Position numbers and translations under genes: made by a program. From Halioxenophilus sp033283405 (GTDB lineage: Bacteria; Pseudomonadota; Gammaproteobacteria; Pseudomonadales; Cellvibrionaceae), in assembly GCF_033283405.1 (NCBI RefSeq), contig NZ_JAWMQR010000012.1, positions 1 to 64,000 on the forward strand: a stretch of 64,000 nt of DNA, given 5' to 3'. This document shows, piece after piece, positions 24,774-33,423 of this stretch (its first letter is position 1; each line of letters starts with the position of its first letter). The notes beneath the pieces are model-generated. The model saw only the letters and a list, made by a program, of their open reading frames with translations. It was not told the origin of the DNA and did not search any database.

Positions 24774-25397
24774 TTAGTTAAGGGTTTGAATAAATGCGAC
24801 AACGTCGGCCACGGCTTGTTCATCGGTCAGTACCGTTACCGCAGCAGCCATTTGACTGCCGGTAACGTCGCCGTCGGCGGCTCCGCGTTTACCACTTAGG
24901 AAGTTGTTTAGCTGGCGGGTCAGGTACCAATCGTTGCGGCCAGTCAGTGGTGGTGCAAACAGGGCTTCATTGCCTTGCGCCTGGTCGCCGTGGCAGGCCA
25001 TACAGGTGGCAAACAGCGCCTTGCCCTTGGTGGCATCACCGGTAAGTGTAGCGGCTGGTAGCGGCGACTGGGTGGCACTGGCAAAGGCGGCCGCGTCGTC
25101 GAGCATATCGCTGGTGATACCCTCGGCCGCGATGCGCATTTCGTTGCCGGGTTGGTCACTGGCATCGGTGCCGCGGTAGCTGTGCTGGAACGACTTGAGC
25201 TGATTGACGATATACCAGCTGGGCAAGCCACTGATGCGCGGTGCCCCAGTGGAGGGGTTGCCCTGCATCTGGGTACCGTGGCAGACAGTACAGTACTGGA
25301 ACTCTTTGGGTACTGGTTTTAGGTCTCCCTCCGCCAGGCACAGGGAAGACAAAGCGAGGCTGATACAGCCACTGAGCATTAACATTAGCGATCGCAT
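24774..25397 (-). CDS. periplasmic diheme cytochrome c (c4-like)
   Basis: 207 residues with a Sec signal (about 1-22) and two class-I cytochrome domains. Heme-binding CxxCH motifs are CTVCH at 36-40 and CMACH at 132-136; possible distal Met ligands are in SQMAAAV and in the first half (GNEMRIAAEG). The two similar halves (RISGLPSWYIVNQLKSF and PPLTGRNDWYLTRQLNNF) fit the c4 family. It lies nine bases after the flavin amine oxidase and 22 before RidA. It is probably the electron acceptor of that oxidase, passing electrons to the respiratory chain. Confidence 0.9.
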   Translation of the reverse strand: MRSLMLMLSGCISLALSSLCLAEGDLKPVPKEFQYCTVCHGTQMQGNPSTGAPRISGLPSWYIVNQLKSFQHSYRGTDASDQPGNEMRIAAEGITSDMLDDAAAFASATQSPLPAATLTGDATKGKALFATCMACHGDQAQGNEALFAPPLTGRNDWYLTRQLNNFLSGKRGAADGDVTGSQMAAAVTVLTDEQAVADVVAFIQTLN

Positions 25398-25406
25398 GGG
25401 AACTCC

Positions 25407-26963
25407 TTAAGCGGCGGAAACCAGTTGGTTGAATTGCAGCAGCGCGGTTTCAGCTGAAGCCAGCGCGCCCTCCTGCCAGCCGGGGTGGTAGCTGACCTGG
25501 TCGCCAATCAAGAAGTGGCGGTTGCCCTCTGGTTTTTGTGCCAATGGGAAGTTGCGTTCAAAATGGGATTCACTGATGCGGTTGCCACAGCCCATCATGT
25601 TGTTCATGCGATGCCAGGCGATGCTGACGCCGTTTTCGATGTAACCGCTGTAGCCTTTATGAATGGCTTCACCCTGGGCTGCGGCCTCTTTCAGGCGATC
25701 CTCAAGCGAGAGATTGGCGAAGTGCTCGATATCTTCGGGATTCCAGATGTAGGCACCCAGCAGCACGCCTTTATCGGCGTTGATGTCGTGGCCCGGGTAC
25801 CAGATCTGGTTGATGCGGTCTGAGGTGTAGGTGATACCACCGTAGATCCCTTCCTCTTCCCAGAACCGTTTTTTCATCTGGAAGCCGATTTTGAACAGGC
25901 TGTCCCGTTCAAAGGAGGCGATCACATCGCGGTAACCTTCGGAGAAGTTGTTGGGAATACCTGGCAGGAACGGAGCCGGAATGTTGTTGAAACAGTAGTC
26001 GGCTTTCAGGGTTTCGACTTTACCCTTGTACTGGTAGGCAATTTCAACACCGTCGTCGCGCAGGTTGATCGCCTGTACCTGGGCTTTCAGTTTTACCTTG
26101 GCCTTGAGGTTGCGTTTAAAGCCTTCCACCACCTGATCCATGCCCCCTTTGGGCTCCATCAGCGGGCTCAACCAGTCGAAATTCTCGGGGGAGTTCATTG
26201 AACCCTTCCAGTATTCACTGTTGACCAGTTGTTGCAGGGCCATGGGTTCGTACTTGTCTCCGTGGCTGAGCATGCGATCGGTGGTGGCTCCGGCGCGGTA
26301 GGTACCACTGTATTGGCCGCTGGTGTCCAGATCGCCGTAGCCTCGAATAAAGAACTCCAGCTTTTCTACATCTTCTTTACTGAGTGGTTCATCAAACAGG
26401 TTTTTCTTAACCGCTTTCCAGGCGAGCTCGGCCAGGAAACCGCGCGCATCGGAGATGTAATATTGTTGCCGGGTCATGGCTGGCGCGCCGGGGACATTGT
26501 CGTAGGCATAGGCCAGACGGTTGTGGTTGGCTTTAATGGCCAACGGCACATGGAATTTTTTGCAGTAGTGCAGTAGTCGCCGATGGTGGCCGGGAATACG
26601 GGCTGGACCAGCGTTGAAGTAGAGATTGGGGGCTTTGTCGAACTGGCAGTAGTTAGGGCGACCCAGTTCATCGATTAAATCGCCGTGGCGCAGAGTTAAG
26701 TTGCGGCCGCCCAAGCGGTGGGAGGCTTCCAAAATCACCACGTTGTAACCGGCTTCGCCCAGTTCATGAGCTGCGGCCAGTCCGGCGATACCGCCGCCGA
26801 GTACAGCGACTGTCTGTTTGCTGGTGGTGGGTTTGAGCTTAAGTGTGGTTAAAGCATCTTTGTTGCCGACTAAGTCCAACGCCATTGCGGTGTTATAGAC
26901 GGCGAGCGTGCCTCCAGCCATTGCCACCTGAGCCAGGAATTGGCGGCGGGAAATCTTTTTCAT
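25407..26963 (-). CDS. Tat-exported flavin amine oxidase/dehydrogenase
   Basis: 518 residues. The N-terminus has a Tat signal (SRRQFLA, then AGGTLAVYNTAMA). The FAD dinucleotide-binding motif is at 52-61 (VAVLGGGIAGLAAAHELG), followed by ILEASHRLGGR, the motif of flavin amine oxidases. The C-terminal part has QVSYHPGWQEGALASAETAL, a typical FAD-end motif. Tat export means the flavin is bound before export. Related enzymes such as nicotine oxidoreductase NicA2 oxidise C-N bonds and pass electrons to a cytochrome c rather than to oxygen. The next genes encode an exported cytochrome c and RidA. Substrate unknown. Confidence 0.88.
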   Translation of the reverse strand: MKKISRRQFLAQVAMAGGTLAVYNTAMALDLVGNKDALTTLKLKPTTSKQTVAVLGGGIAGLAAAHELGEAGYNVVILEASHRLGGRNLTLRHGDLIDELGRPNYCQFDKAPNLYFNAGPARIPGHHRRLLHYCKKFHVPLAIKANHNRLAYAYDNVPGAPAMTRQQYYISDARGFLAELAWKAVKKNLFDEPLSKEDVEKLEFFIRGYGDLDTSGQYSGTYRAGATTDRMLSHGDKYEPMALQQLVNSEYWKGSMNSPENFDWLSPLMEPKGGMDQVVEGFKRNLKAKVKLKAQVQAINLRDDGVEIAYQYKGKVETLKADYCFNNIPAPFLPGIPNNFSEGYRDVIASFERDSLFKIGFQMKKRFWEEEGIYGGITYTSDRINQIWYPGHDINADKGVLLGAYIWNPEDIEHFANLSLEDRLKEAAAQGEAIHKGYSGYIENGVSIAWHRMNNMMGCGNRISESHFERNFPLAQKPEGNRHFLIGDQVSYHPGWQEGALASAETALLQFNQLVSAA

Positions 26964-27415
26964 TGTCTACTCTCTGTATTTTTAGTGCGCCTGGATGGTC
27001 AGCCAGCACGCCCTGGTGATTGAAACACACCCGTATCCTAACCCTACCGAGAGCCCGGCTTCCTGCCACCGGTATATTTGTATCCTTTAATTATTATTGT
27101 TTTAGGTATTTTTTTGTTGTGTCGCTTTCTTTCGTTTTACTGGCTTTTAGTTTGTTACTTTGTTTGTCACTAACGCCAAGCGATGGCCATAGTGGCAGAT
27201 CAAACTCGATTAGCCAAGTCGGCTGCTGCCAACGCAAATAGTTTGCCAATATATTAAAGGCTGATTATTACAGTGGTTATGACGATTGTTTAAACAATTA
27301 CCCGAAACAGTCTGCACCAATTGGAATCAGTCATAAGAGATCTGCGCTCTCAAATTGCAAAAAATTTATAGCCTGTCTATTTATTGGCCAGGTTTATGGC
27401 GGTCACGTTCGGCAG
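26964..27415. other. 452-bp AT-rich intergenic region
   Basis: Between the start of the flavin oxidase gene and the end of a small membrane-protein gene, both on the minus strand. It should hold the promoter of the oxidase operon; no clear operator palindrome was noticed. A plus-strand frame at 27020-27241 is low-complexity and not called. Confidence 0.4.
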
Positions 27416-27802
27416 CTATTGCACACCACTGTCGGTTTGTTGTGAGACATCGGGTGGTTTATTTGCAGGGTTGAGCCAGGCGGCGCGCAAGCTATCTATC
27501 GTTGCCAGCAGCCAGAAGAGAATCACCAGGCCGCCGGTGCGATAGACGCGAGTGCCCAGGGCTTCGGCTAAATGCCATTGTGTGGATTGCCAGAGCCCGT
27601 CCAGGGAGAGGGCCACCTGGCCGCTGCTGAGGTCGGCGGCCACGGCCTGAGCAAGGTGGTAGAGGGCAACCACAAACAGAGCCAGGGCGACGCTGGTCAC
27701 TATTGCGTGGATGGCGCCAGTGATACGGCAATTCAGGTAGAAGTGGCCGAGTCCGGGAAAGATAAACGCGGTGAGAAGCGCGGCTTTTAGAGTTCTGCTC
27801 AA
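27416..27802 (-). CDS. small membrane protein, TM2-like
   Basis: 128 residues beginning at a TTG codon (LSRTLKAALLTAF), the only start available after an in-frame stop. Helices lie at about 6-25 (AFIFPGLGHFYLN, with the PGLGHFY pattern seen in TM2-like and DUF5683 proteins), 28-52 and 86-106. It is 77 bp after rnz on the same strand and may be read with it. Function unknown. Confidence 0.6.
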   Translation of the reverse strand: MSRTLKAALLTAFIFPGLGHFYLNCRITGAIHAIVTSVALALFVVALYHLAQAVAADLSSGQVALSLDGLWQSTQWHLAEALGTRVYRTGGLVILFWLLATIDSLRAAWLNPANKPPDVSQQTDSGVQ

Positions 27803-27879
27803 CGATCGGTACGCCTGTGTTTAGCTGGTGGGGCAAAGCTTAGGGGCCACTGCCCATTGCGGCAAGTCGCAACGCCAGC

Positions 27880-28845
27880 CTATCGGATTTGCGCCACGGC
27901 AATCAGTTCCCCGCCGGTGGTTAAACGGTAGCGGGAAAAATCTTCGGCGATAAAGAGTCGGCCATGGTAGTGCGCCTTCGCCTCCTGTTCGATTTCGACC
28001 AGGGCTGGGCGTCGGTTCGGGTTGGACTGATAACGTGGGCTGATGTGGGTGAGGAGCAGATTGGCGATCTTCGCCTGCTCGGCAAAAATGGCCACCTGCT
28101 GGGCGCTGCTGTGACCAAATTGAGCACCGATTTTCAAAGCCAGCGGCTGGCTGAAGGTGGCCTCGTGAACCAGCACCTGGCAACTTTTTGCTGCCTCGGC
28201 CAATAGTTGTGGCTGATCGTTGTCGCCAGCAACAATAATCGAGCGGGGCAGAGCGGCGGTGACATAATCGGCGGCGCTGACCTGGCGGCCATCAATCTTC
28301 ACATCTATGCCGCGCTGTAATTCACCCCACAGCGGCCCTTTGGTGATTTTGTCACGCTCAAGTTTTTCAATATCGAGCCGGTTGCGCGGCTGCTGTTCGG
28401 TAAATTGGTAGGCGTAGGAGGGGACCCGGTGTGAGAGCGGGGTGGTGGTGATTTGAACCGTCCCCAGATTCAGCGCTGTTAAGCGCTCAACCGGTTGCCA
28501 CTCCAGGGCGTAGGGCAGATGTAGCTGAGTGTGTTGCTGTACGGCGGCGATCCATTCGGCAATGCCTTTGGGGGCCACAATCGGCAGGGCATCGCTGCGG
28601 CCCTGCATGCCGGCGCTGGCCAGCAGGCCGGGCAGGCCATAGCAGTGGTCGCCGTGCACATGGGTAATAAAAACCCCGCGCAAAGTGGCCAGTGATAGTC
28701 GCGTGTGGAGCAGCTGCTGTTGTGTACCTTCGCCGCAGTCGATCAGGTACCAATTTTTGCTTTGCTGTTCGATGAGCGCAATGGCGGTGACGTTGCGCTC
28801 TTTGGTGGGGGTGCCCGAGGAGGTGCCGAGAAATAAGATATCCAT
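27880..28845 (-). CDS. rnz: ribonuclease Z (tRNA 3'-end processing endonuclease)
   Basis: About 321 residues from MDILFLGTSSGTPT, the usual RNase Z start, with the metallo-beta-lactamase motif THVHGDHCYGLPGLL for two zinc ions, a further Asp in VAGDND, and HSSAQQVA and THISPRY at the end. The insertion loop characteristic of the long form is reduced. The enzyme cuts tRNA precursors after the discriminator base; in gammaproteobacteria that encode CCA it also acts in tRNA and mRNA turnover. An ATG at 28845 is preferred over the TTG two codons upstream. It follows ypeA by 62 bp. Confidence 0.93.
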   Translation of the reverse strand: MDILFLGTSSGTPTKERNVTAIALIEQQSKNWYLIDCGEGTQQQLLHTRLSLATLRGVFITHVHGDHCYGLPGLLASAGMQGRSDALPIVAPKGIAEWIAAVQQHTQLHLPYALEWQPVERLTALNLGTVQITTTPLSHRVPSYAYQFTEQQPRNRLDIEKLERDKITKGPLWGELQRGIDVKIDGRQVSAADYVTAALPRSIIVAGDNDQPQLLAEAAKSCQVLVHEATFSQPLALKIGAQFGHSSAQQVAIFAEQAKIANLLLTHISPRYQSNPNRRPALVEIEQEAKAHYHGRLFIAEDFSRYRLTTGGELIAVAQIR

Positions 28846-28907
28846 TGCCAAGCCCTAGCCAATAAACCTTTTCCAGCTAAGCCCTCTCAACTAAGCCCAG
28901 GTTCCGG

Positions 28908-29330
28908 TTATTCGTTATCGGTAATCAGCCGTTTGCCCAGGCTCACCACCTTATCCTCAATGAAACCCAGTGCCCGATAAAACTCTATCACGTGGCGGTT
29001 GCTGGTACGGATCTGCAGATTGATTTTGGGACAGCCGCGCGCCAGCAGCAGTTGTTCAACCTCGACCATCAAGGCGCGACCCAACCCCTGCTTTTGCCGC
29101 TCGGGGGCGACTGCCAGGTAGTTGACCCAACCGCGGTGGCCCTCGTAACCAGCCATCACACTGGCGACCACCTCGCCGGCAATCACGCCGACCAGAAACA
29201 GCTCGCCATCCTTTTGCAGCTTACGGTCGATATCCCGCTGCGGGTTGTTGTGCGCCACCACCAGTTGGCAGCGCTGCCAGAGGTCGACAACGGCGGCCCG
29301 GTCGCCGGCCTGAAATGCGCGAATCTCCAT
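28908..29330 (-). CDS. ypeA: YpeA-type GNAT acetyltransferase
   Basis: 140 residues matching YpeA closely: MEIRAFQAGD, LWQRCQLVVAHNNPQRDIDRK, LFLVGVIAGEVVASVMAGYEG, HRGWVNYLAVAPE, the acetyl-CoA P-loop RQKQGLGRALM, and the end SLGKRLITD. YpeA homologues have a GNAT fold and unknown substrate; the enzyme has been tested as a lysine acetyltransferase in E. coli. The ATG follows the stop of the ABM gene by six bases, and the row gnd, ABM, ypeA, rnz is in one direction. Confidence 0.93.
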   Translation of the reverse strand: MEIRAFQAGDRAAVVDLWQRCQLVVAHNNPQRDIDRKLQKDGELFLVGVIAGEVVASVMAGYEGHRGWVNYLAVAPERQKQGLGRALMVEVEQLLLARGCPKINLQIRTSNRHVIEFYRALGFIEDKVVSLGKRLITDNE

Positions 29331-29336
29331 GCTGGA

Positions 29337-29531
29337 TTAGGCTTGCGCCAACCCCTGGCCACCCAGGGGCGTGGTCTCAACGCGTTCTGCAAAGCCCACG
29401 ATCATCGGTTTGCCCTGCGCGATAACGTAACTCAGGCAGCCGGGCAGACCCGGTACCGCGGCCAGCAGTAGTTCGGCCAGGGCATCCCGCAGGCCTGCGA
29501 CACAGACAATTTTGCCAATCAACCCATACAT
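29337..29531 (-). pseudogene. ABM-family (putative quinol monooxygenase) protein with internal deletion
   Basis: The 64-residue product starts like the antibiotic-biosynthesis-monooxygenase family (YGLIGKIVCVAGLRDALAE, then GLPGCLSYVIAQ) and ends like it (VGFAERVETTPLGG). Full members have about 97-100 residues; the middle third (the strand-helix part with WITEVWDS and the following helix) is missing, apparently lost in frame between ...VIAQ and GKPM.... Without it the ferredoxin-like fold cannot form normally, so the gene is likely non-functional. The start has GGAG before it. It sits between gnd and ypeA. That it is a deletion rather than a natural short form is inference. Confidence 0.7.
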
Positions 29532-29572
29532 ACTTGTCTCCTGCGGTTGCGCGCTTTGGCGTGCTGGCGGCG

Positions 29573-31102
29573 CTACTTGGTTTGGATGAGGGTTCGTTGT
29601 GGTTGCGACCACTGCAGGTGGAAGCTGTGGGCCGGGTCTTTATCGACCCGCTGGAAGGTGTGGGCGCCGAAAAAGTCGCGCTGGGCCTGCAGCAGGTTGG
29701 CCGGCAAGGTCTCCGACCGGAAGGCATCGAAATAGCTGAGCGCCGAGCTCATACAGGGCATGGGCACGCCAGTACGGATACCGGCAATCACCGCCTGCCG
29801 CCAATGGGCTTGGCGGGCGACCAGGGTGTCGCCGAAGAAGCCATCAAACAGCAGGTTGGGCAGCTCGGCATCGCGCTGGTAGGCGTCGGTAATCGACTGT
29901 AGAAAGCGCGCGCGGATGATGCAGCCCGCCCGCCATATTTTGGCGATCTCAGCAAAATTTAGCGGCCAGCTGTTGTCGCTGGCGGCCATTTGCATCAACT
30001 CAAAACCCTGGGCGTAGGCGCAGATCTTGGCGCAGTAGAGGGCGTCGTGCAGCTGTTGCAGGGCAGACTCAACCTCAAACGCGGGCAGAGCGCCGTCAGC
30101 TGGACCACAGAGTAGTTGTGCGGCCTGTACCCGCTGCTGTTTCTGGGCCGATTGGCTGCGGGCGTAGACTGCCTGGGCGATGACCGTGGCGGGGGCGCCG
30201 GCCTGCAGGCTGTGCACTGCCGTCCACAGGCCAGTGCCCTTCTGGCCGGCTTTATCGAGAATAATGTCCACCAGCGGCAGGCCGGTCTCTGGGTCCGCCT
30301 GGGCCAGGACATCGGCGGAGATCTCCATCAGGTAGCTGTTGAGCTCGGTTTGGTTCCATTCGCTAAACACCTGGGAGATTTGCGCGGGAGTCAGGCCTAG
30401 GGCGACCCGCATAAAGTGGTAGGCCTCGCAGATCAACTGCATATCGGCGTACTCAATGCCGTTGTGCACCATCTTCACAAAGTGGCCAGAGCCGGAGGGG
30501 CCGATATAGGCCGCGCAGGGTTCGCCCTCGGTTACCGGGTTGCCGGGCTCCTGACGTTCGATGGCGAGGCCGGTGCTTGGCTCAACCTTGGCGGCGATGG
30601 CGTGCAGTATGGGCTCCAGTCTCGGCCAGGCGCTGGCATCGCCACTGGCCATCAGGGATGGTCCAAAACGGGCGCCCACCTCACCGCCGGAGACGGCGGT
30701 GCTGAAAAAGAGAAAGTGGGAGCGGTAGTGTGCCTCCCGGGTGTTGGAGTCGGTCCAGAGGCTGTTACCGGTATCAATCACCACATCCTCCGGGCCAATG
30801 CCGGCGACAATCAGCTGCTCGCACACAGCATCCACCGGCTGGCCGGCGGGTACCGAGAGAAACACGGTGCGGGGGCTGGGTAGCTGCGCCAGCAGGTCAG
30901 TCAGTGAGCTGCTGGCAAAGGCGCGGGCAGAAGCCCGCTGACGTTCACGTTGCTCCTGTTCCACAAACAGATCGATTTTATTGGGGTCGGTATCGAAGCC
31001 CACCACCTGAATCTGGTTGTCGGTTAAATTGAGGCCGAGATTTTTGCCCATGACACCGAGGCCGATTAATCCCACCCGGGTGTGGTTGTTTTGACTTGCC
31101 AT
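29573..31102 (-). CDS. gnd: NADP-dependent 6-phosphogluconate dehydrogenase
   Basis: 509 residues. The Rossmann motif VGLIGLGVMGKNLGLNL, the substrate motif SGGEVGARFGPSLMASG, the family signature (KMVHNGIEYADMQLICEAYH), ILDKAGQKGTGLWT and the C-terminal PMPCMSSALSYFDAFRSE are all present. It oxidises 6-phosphogluconate to ribulose 5-phosphate and CO2, giving NADPH in the pentose-phosphate pathway. The catalytic Lys of FVKMVHNGIEY is present. The length is about 40 longer than the commonest form. Its neighbours downstream are the ABM remnant and ypeA; zwf is not in the window. Confidence 0.96.
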   Translation of the reverse strand: MASQNNHTRVGLIGLGVMGKNLGLNLTDNQIQVVGFDTDPNKIDLFVEQEQRERQRASARAFASSSLTDLLAQLPSPRTVFLSVPAGQPVDAVCEQLIVAGIGPEDVVIDTGNSLWTDSNTREAHYRSHFLFFSTAVSGGEVGARFGPSLMASGDASAWPRLEPILHAIAAKVEPSTGLAIERQEPGNPVTEGEPCAAYIGPSGSGHFVKMVHNGIEYADMQLICEAYHFMRVALGLTPAQISQVFSEWNQTELNSYLMEISADVLAQADPETGLPLVDIILDKAGQKGTGLWTAVHSLQAGAPATVIAQAVYARSQSAQKQQRVQAAQLLCGPADGALPAFEVESALQQLHDALYCAKICAYAQGFELMQMAASDNSWPLNFAEIAKIWRAGCIIRARFLQSITDAYQRDAELPNLLFDGFFGDTLVARQAHWRQAVIAGIRTGVPMPCMSSALSYFDAFRSETLPANLLQAQRDFFGAHTFQRVDKDPAHSFHLQWSQPQRTLIQTK

Positions 31103-31296
31103 GTTGAAAACTGCCGCGCTTATGCTGGTTGATTACTATTGCTGGAGAGTACTGCTCGTCAATTTCGAAGCCACCGGCAAGGTAAATTTCTTTGCCAACC
31201 AAAGCCTCTGTTTGGTTCGCATAAGGCCGGCCAGTGTAGCAGAGCAACGCTGGAATTTTTATCTCTCTTTTCCTACGGCGGTATACCAACGGGTGG

Positions 31297-32907
31297 TTAA
31301 TGGGCCTTGCTGAATTGCTGTTGATTGGCCAGACGCCAGGCTTGCAATTTTTGTTCGATGGCGCTGCCAATAGCAATTTGTGGCAGCGAGTGCTTGCTGT
31401 CGGGGAAGTCTCTGTTTTCCCAATCGGTTACAGTCTGCTCGGCCAGAGTAAACGCGTTGATAAAATTATCTGCCTTGGGCAGCGACTCCATAAAATAGGC
31501 TTTGGCAAAATAGGTCATGTCGCTGGTATTGCTGCATCCAAAGGAGCGGCGGTCGGAGCGGGCGGCGGTGATCACCAGGGTTTTATCATCGGCCAGTTCC
31601 GGAATAAAACCGCCGGAATAGCAGGCGGAGATAAAAATCACTTTCCATTTTATCGGGCTCTGGTTAACGATTTCCGCCAGGCGCGGTGCCGATAGGTCTG
31701 GCAGTGAGATGCCATTTAAACGCACACTCAACTCGTGTTCGCGCGAGCCGTGGCTGGTTAAATACAAAAACAGAATGTCTTCATCCACGTTCATTTTATT
31801 GGCCAGCGCCTGCAGTGCCAGCTCTAACGCGTGGCTGGTGGCGAGCGGTGTTTCGGCCATGGATTGGTGATTGTTGATCAGCTTCAGCACCCGCCCCTGG
31901 GCGTAATCGGGGCTATTGAAAATGTTGGCAATGGTGGTTAACTCTTTGAGAAAAACATCCTGGCTGCCGTAGCCGGCAAAACCCAAAAAGTAGAGCTCGG
32001 TTTTACCACTGATTCCGGGCGCGACGGTGGCCAATTCGTTTTGCAGCAGCGGCGCTTGATTGTAGAGCGCCTGCTCCATGGCCTGGCTGTAATCGATATT
32101 GGGGTAGCGCGGGTCGTTTTCCAAACGGCCGTAATCCCAGGTGCCTTTTAACTCGGTGTAACCCTGCTCCTCTGCGGCCAGTGTCAGCACGCCCTGGCCG
32201 TGGTATTGGCCATATTGAAATTCACCTTGGTAGCGGTCGCCATTGGCCAGCTGCAGGTTGCCCTGGCCCTGGTAGTAGTAATTTTCAAACTCGCCCTGAT
32301 AGTGGTCGCCGTCGCTGCTGGTAAAGGTGCCCTGGCCAGTTAATGAGCCCTCGGCAAACTGGCCGGTATAGATGTCGCCATCTTCGGTGGTGAAGGTGCC
32401 CTGGCCGTTAAATTCCCAGTTGGCAAATTCGCCTTGGTAATTGATACCTCGGGTGTCGCTGTAGTGGCCCTTGCGAATAGTGCCTTCGACAAACTCCCCT
32501 TCATAAACCTGGCCGTCGGGTGAGCTCAGCTTGCCCTGTCCGTGCCGGAGATTATTGACCCACTCCCCCACGTAGAGATTGCCATCGCTGTTGCTGTACT
32601 CACCACTGCCGTTAAACATACCTTCGCGAAAGTTGCCGACGTAGTGGGAGCCATCCGCCCCCCAGAGTTCGCCGGGACCATTGAACATCCCATCGACAAA
32701 GAGACCTTCAAAATGGCTGCCATTGGGCCAGACCAATTTGCCCTGGCCGGTTAGCAGGCCCTGGTCGATTTCGCCGTAATAGGCCGAGCCATCGGGCAGA
32801 ATAAAGTCGGCCGGATAGAGTGGCGGCAGATGTTGGTTGACGCTATTGATGTACAACAGGTAGAGGCTGGTGGTGGCCAGCAGGGCGATGAGTGTATTGC
32901 GTATCAA
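31297..32907 (-). CDS. MORN-repeat protein fused to a C13 (legumain/caspase-like) peptidase
   Basis: 536 residues. An N-terminal signal anchor (IRNTLIALLATTSLYLLY) is followed by nine MORN repeats of about 23 residues between residues 43 and 250 (pattern YxGEFxxGxxxGxGxxxxxDG). The C-terminal domain (about 290-536) is a clan-CD C13 peptidase with the His motif FLYLTSHGSREH and the catalytic-Cys motif VIFISACYSGGF. MORN repeats usually mediate membrane or protein contacts; C13 enzymes cut after Asn or Asp. The protein should be anchored in the inner membrane with the peptidase in the periplasm. It is preceded 33 bases upstream by an asparaginase-domain gene, so the two may be read together. 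Confidence 0.88.
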   Translation of the reverse strand: MIRNTLIALLATTSLYLLYINSVNQHLPPLYPADFILPDGSAYYGEIDQGLLTGQGKLVWPNGSHFEGLFVDGMFNGPGELWGADGSHYVGNFREGMFNGSGEYSNSDGNLYVGEWVNNLRHGQGKLSSPDGQVYEGEFVEGTIRKGHYSDTRGINYQGEFANWEFNGQGTFTTEDGDIYTGQFAEGSLTGQGTFTSSDGDHYQGEFENYYYQGQGNLQLANGDRYQGEFQYGQYHGQGVLTLAAEEQGYTELKGTWDYGRLENDPRYPNIDYSQAMEQALYNQAPLLQNELATVAPGISGKTELYFLGFAGYGSQDVFLKELTTIANIFNSPDYAQGRVLKLINNHQSMAETPLATSHALELALQALANKMNVDEDILFLYLTSHGSREHELSVRLNGISLPDLSAPRLAEIVNQSPIKWKVIFISACYSGGFIPELADDKTLVITAARSDRRSFGCSNTSDMTYFAKAYFMESLPKADNFINAFTLAEQTVTDWENRDFPDSKHSLPQIAIGSAIEQKLQAWRLANQQQFSKAH

Positions 32908-32940
32908 GCTGGAGTCCTTTTTGGCTTGGCAGGTGGCCGC

Positions 32941-33423
32941 TCAAAGATCCTCGAAGCAGCCGGCGTGGCGATTTTTCTTGACGGTACCGGCGGGGAAGAG
33001 CCGGCCGTTCATGGCGATGTAAACACCGTACGGCAAAGTTTGTACCGCCGCCAGGGCAAACCCGACATTGAAGATGGCATCGGTGGAGCGCAGACGGGCC
33101 GGCTGCATGGCGCCGGTGAGGACGATGGTTTTGTCGGCCACGCTCAACAGTACCTCGGCGGTGTGGGCCATGGTGTCGGTGCCGTGGGTGATTAGGATCT
33201 GCCGGGCGGGGGATTGTATAACCGCTTGGCGGATGGCTTCCCGGTCGGCGTCGGTCAGCTCCAGGCTGTCTTTGCGAAACAGCGGCTGGGTGGGAATATC
33301 GAGGGTGACGTTGGCTTCGTGCAGGATGCTGGCGATGGGCGATTCGCCGACCTGAAATTCGCTGAGCGCATCGAAATAGATTTTATCGATGGTGCCACCG
33401 GTGGTGATAATTTGGATTGTCAT
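32941..33423 (-). CDS. stand-alone asparaginase N-terminal-domain protein
   Basis: 160 residues with the two catalytic Thr motifs of type I/II asparaginases: ITTGGTIDKIYF at the start and LITHGTDTMAHTAEVL in the middle, and the typical LTGAMQPARLRSTDA. The C-terminal domain of full asparaginases (about 330 residues) is absent; short members of this kind are widespread. It may hydrolyse asparagine or another amide, or be inactive. ATG 33423 fits the family start. It lies 33 bp before the MORN-C13 gene on the same strand and may share its transcript. Confidence 0.85.
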   Translation of the reverse strand: MTIQIITTGGTIDKIYFDALSEFQVGESPIASILHEANVTLDIPTQPLFRKDSLELTDADREAIRQAVIQSPARQILITHGTDTMAHTAEVLLSVADKTIVLTGAMQPARLRSTDAIFNVGFALAAVQTLPYGVYIAMNGRLFPAGTVKKNRHAGCFEDL

